Source: Anisakis pegreffii
Lineage: Eukaryota; Nematoda; Chromadorea; Rhabditida; Anisakidae
Direction of reading: 5' to 3'
NCBI GenBank assembly: GCA_035041965.1
Contig: JAPYMA010000714.1
Span: 1 to 64,000, forward strand
DNA length: 64,000 nt
This document shows, piece by piece, positions 63,035-64,000 of the stretch. Position numbers and translations under genes: made by a program. The notes below the pieces were generated by a model that did no database searches, had not been told where the DNA came from, and saw only the letters and a program-made list of their open reading frames with translations. Position 1 is the first letter of the stretch. Every line of letters begins with the position of its first letter.

Positions 63035-64000
63035 GTGAATATTCACTGACGAAGTCATTCCCGCAAATGAGCACGTCCGATTCCTTGTAATGATACTGCA
63101 CTATGTTTGAAATATCTAATAATTGCTCTCTTCAATATTACACATTGCAGTGCGTTTTTTTAACATATAACGAATTGTACTCTATACTACCGAACAGTTA
63201 TTTTCATAGTTTTCTTGGATAATGCAATGAAATTTGTTACGTTCGAATTTTTATTGAAAATTTCAATTTGAGTCGCTACTTTATTCGATTCCTTGGTAAG
63301 ACGTTTTGTTCGAAATATGTTTTTGAGTATCCTTTTTAATTGCCAATAAAATTGATGGAATAGGGATTGATCGAACATAATGTTTACCCAAAGTGTAAGA
63401 AATGACATGTTAAGCTTATATACATAAAAATGAACAAATAACGAACATCGAAATATTGACAATGCGAAACGAGATAAAGTGAAAAAAGACATGTCGAAAA
63501 TCATCAAAAACATGAACACTCGCAGTGCTGTGAACACAGCCAGACAACTACTGATATGTCTGATCATTTCACTTGAACAGCATATCGAAAAGTTGAAATC
63601 AACGAAATATTACGAGATCAACTCAAACCTTCCAAATTACCACAATGTCTTAAACGCAAGCCCAACTTTTGCGGAATTCTGAGGACTTCACATTCAACAA
63701 GGGCATTTAATCAACAGTAAAAATGAAAGTTGTTGTAGCATTTTGTGAAAATCCTTTTGTCTATTCTCCTTCATTTACAACCACCCCATTATTTTCTCGC
63801 TGAGTTTCTACACTTAAGATTTCGAAGAATTGAATCAGGCAAGAGTTATTTCTCGCCTCATGACCATTTTAATGTCATTCCACGAATATTACAACGATTA
63901 GAACGGGTAAACTTTTTAAATTCAATGAAGTCAATATGACAGGAAGCGAAACTGATTGGTTGAAGATATTGAAGTTTAAAAATCACACTCAATCGATAGG
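63035..64000. other. Right-edge stretch without a recognised gene
   Basis: AT-rich. Open frames at 63187-63567 (minus) and 63479-63682 (plus) overlap each other and show no family or splice support. Confidence 0.45.

Overview
The window reads as nuclear DNA of a parasitic-type nematode (class Chromadorea). The main evidence is the mitochondrial insert at the left edge: its gene order nad6-nad4L-trnW-trnE-rrnS-trnS(UCN) is that of Caenorhabditis and ascaridoid or strongylid mtDNA, its tRNAs are truncated nematode types, and its rrnS carries the sequences classically used as nematode 12S priming sites. Compact genes with TTTCAG-type splice acceptors, AT-rich introns and cysteine-rich secreted proteins fit this. 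Species cannot be fixed from the sequence alone. All gene models below were built by hand from splice signals, reading phase and homology.

Layout. 1-1495: nuclear mitochondrial insert (NUMT) on the minus strand, with a second partial trnW copy at the window edge. 1496-16730: long AT-rich stretch with no supportable gene, holding one perfect hairpin and a CAG-rich tract. 16731-25906: gene X, at least 15 exons, a large protein of unknown function with repeated beta-rich-looking modules followed by an acidic, Ser-rich disordered region. 27702-32993: gene Y, 11 exons in perfect phase, 482 aa, with modules resembling those of X. 36618-37746: a small heat shock protein with a mitochondrial-type presequence. 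Near 38.2 kb there is a U2 snRNA 5'-end relic, and at 38.85-38.97 kb a minus-strand 40-aa single-pass membrane micropeptide.

39.6-46.3 kb is a local array built from modules P, Q and G. G is a gene for a secreted 119-aa protein with four CX6C motifs, present in two copies 3118 bp apart. A third copy has lost its gene body. 48.4-49.8 kb is an unclassified repeat, tandemly duplicated, with a GC-rich insertion in one copy.

52.1-63.0 kb carries two legumain (asparaginyl endopeptidase, C13) paralogues, A and B. Both have ten exons and 455 codons with near-identical exon lengths. A carries substitutions at S1-pocket positions. B has lost the GT of one splice donor. Two diverged copies of a short inverted-repeat element lie between them.

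The best candidates for undescribed biology are the CX6C secreted protein pair, whose exons diverge faster than their introns, and the X/Y family.
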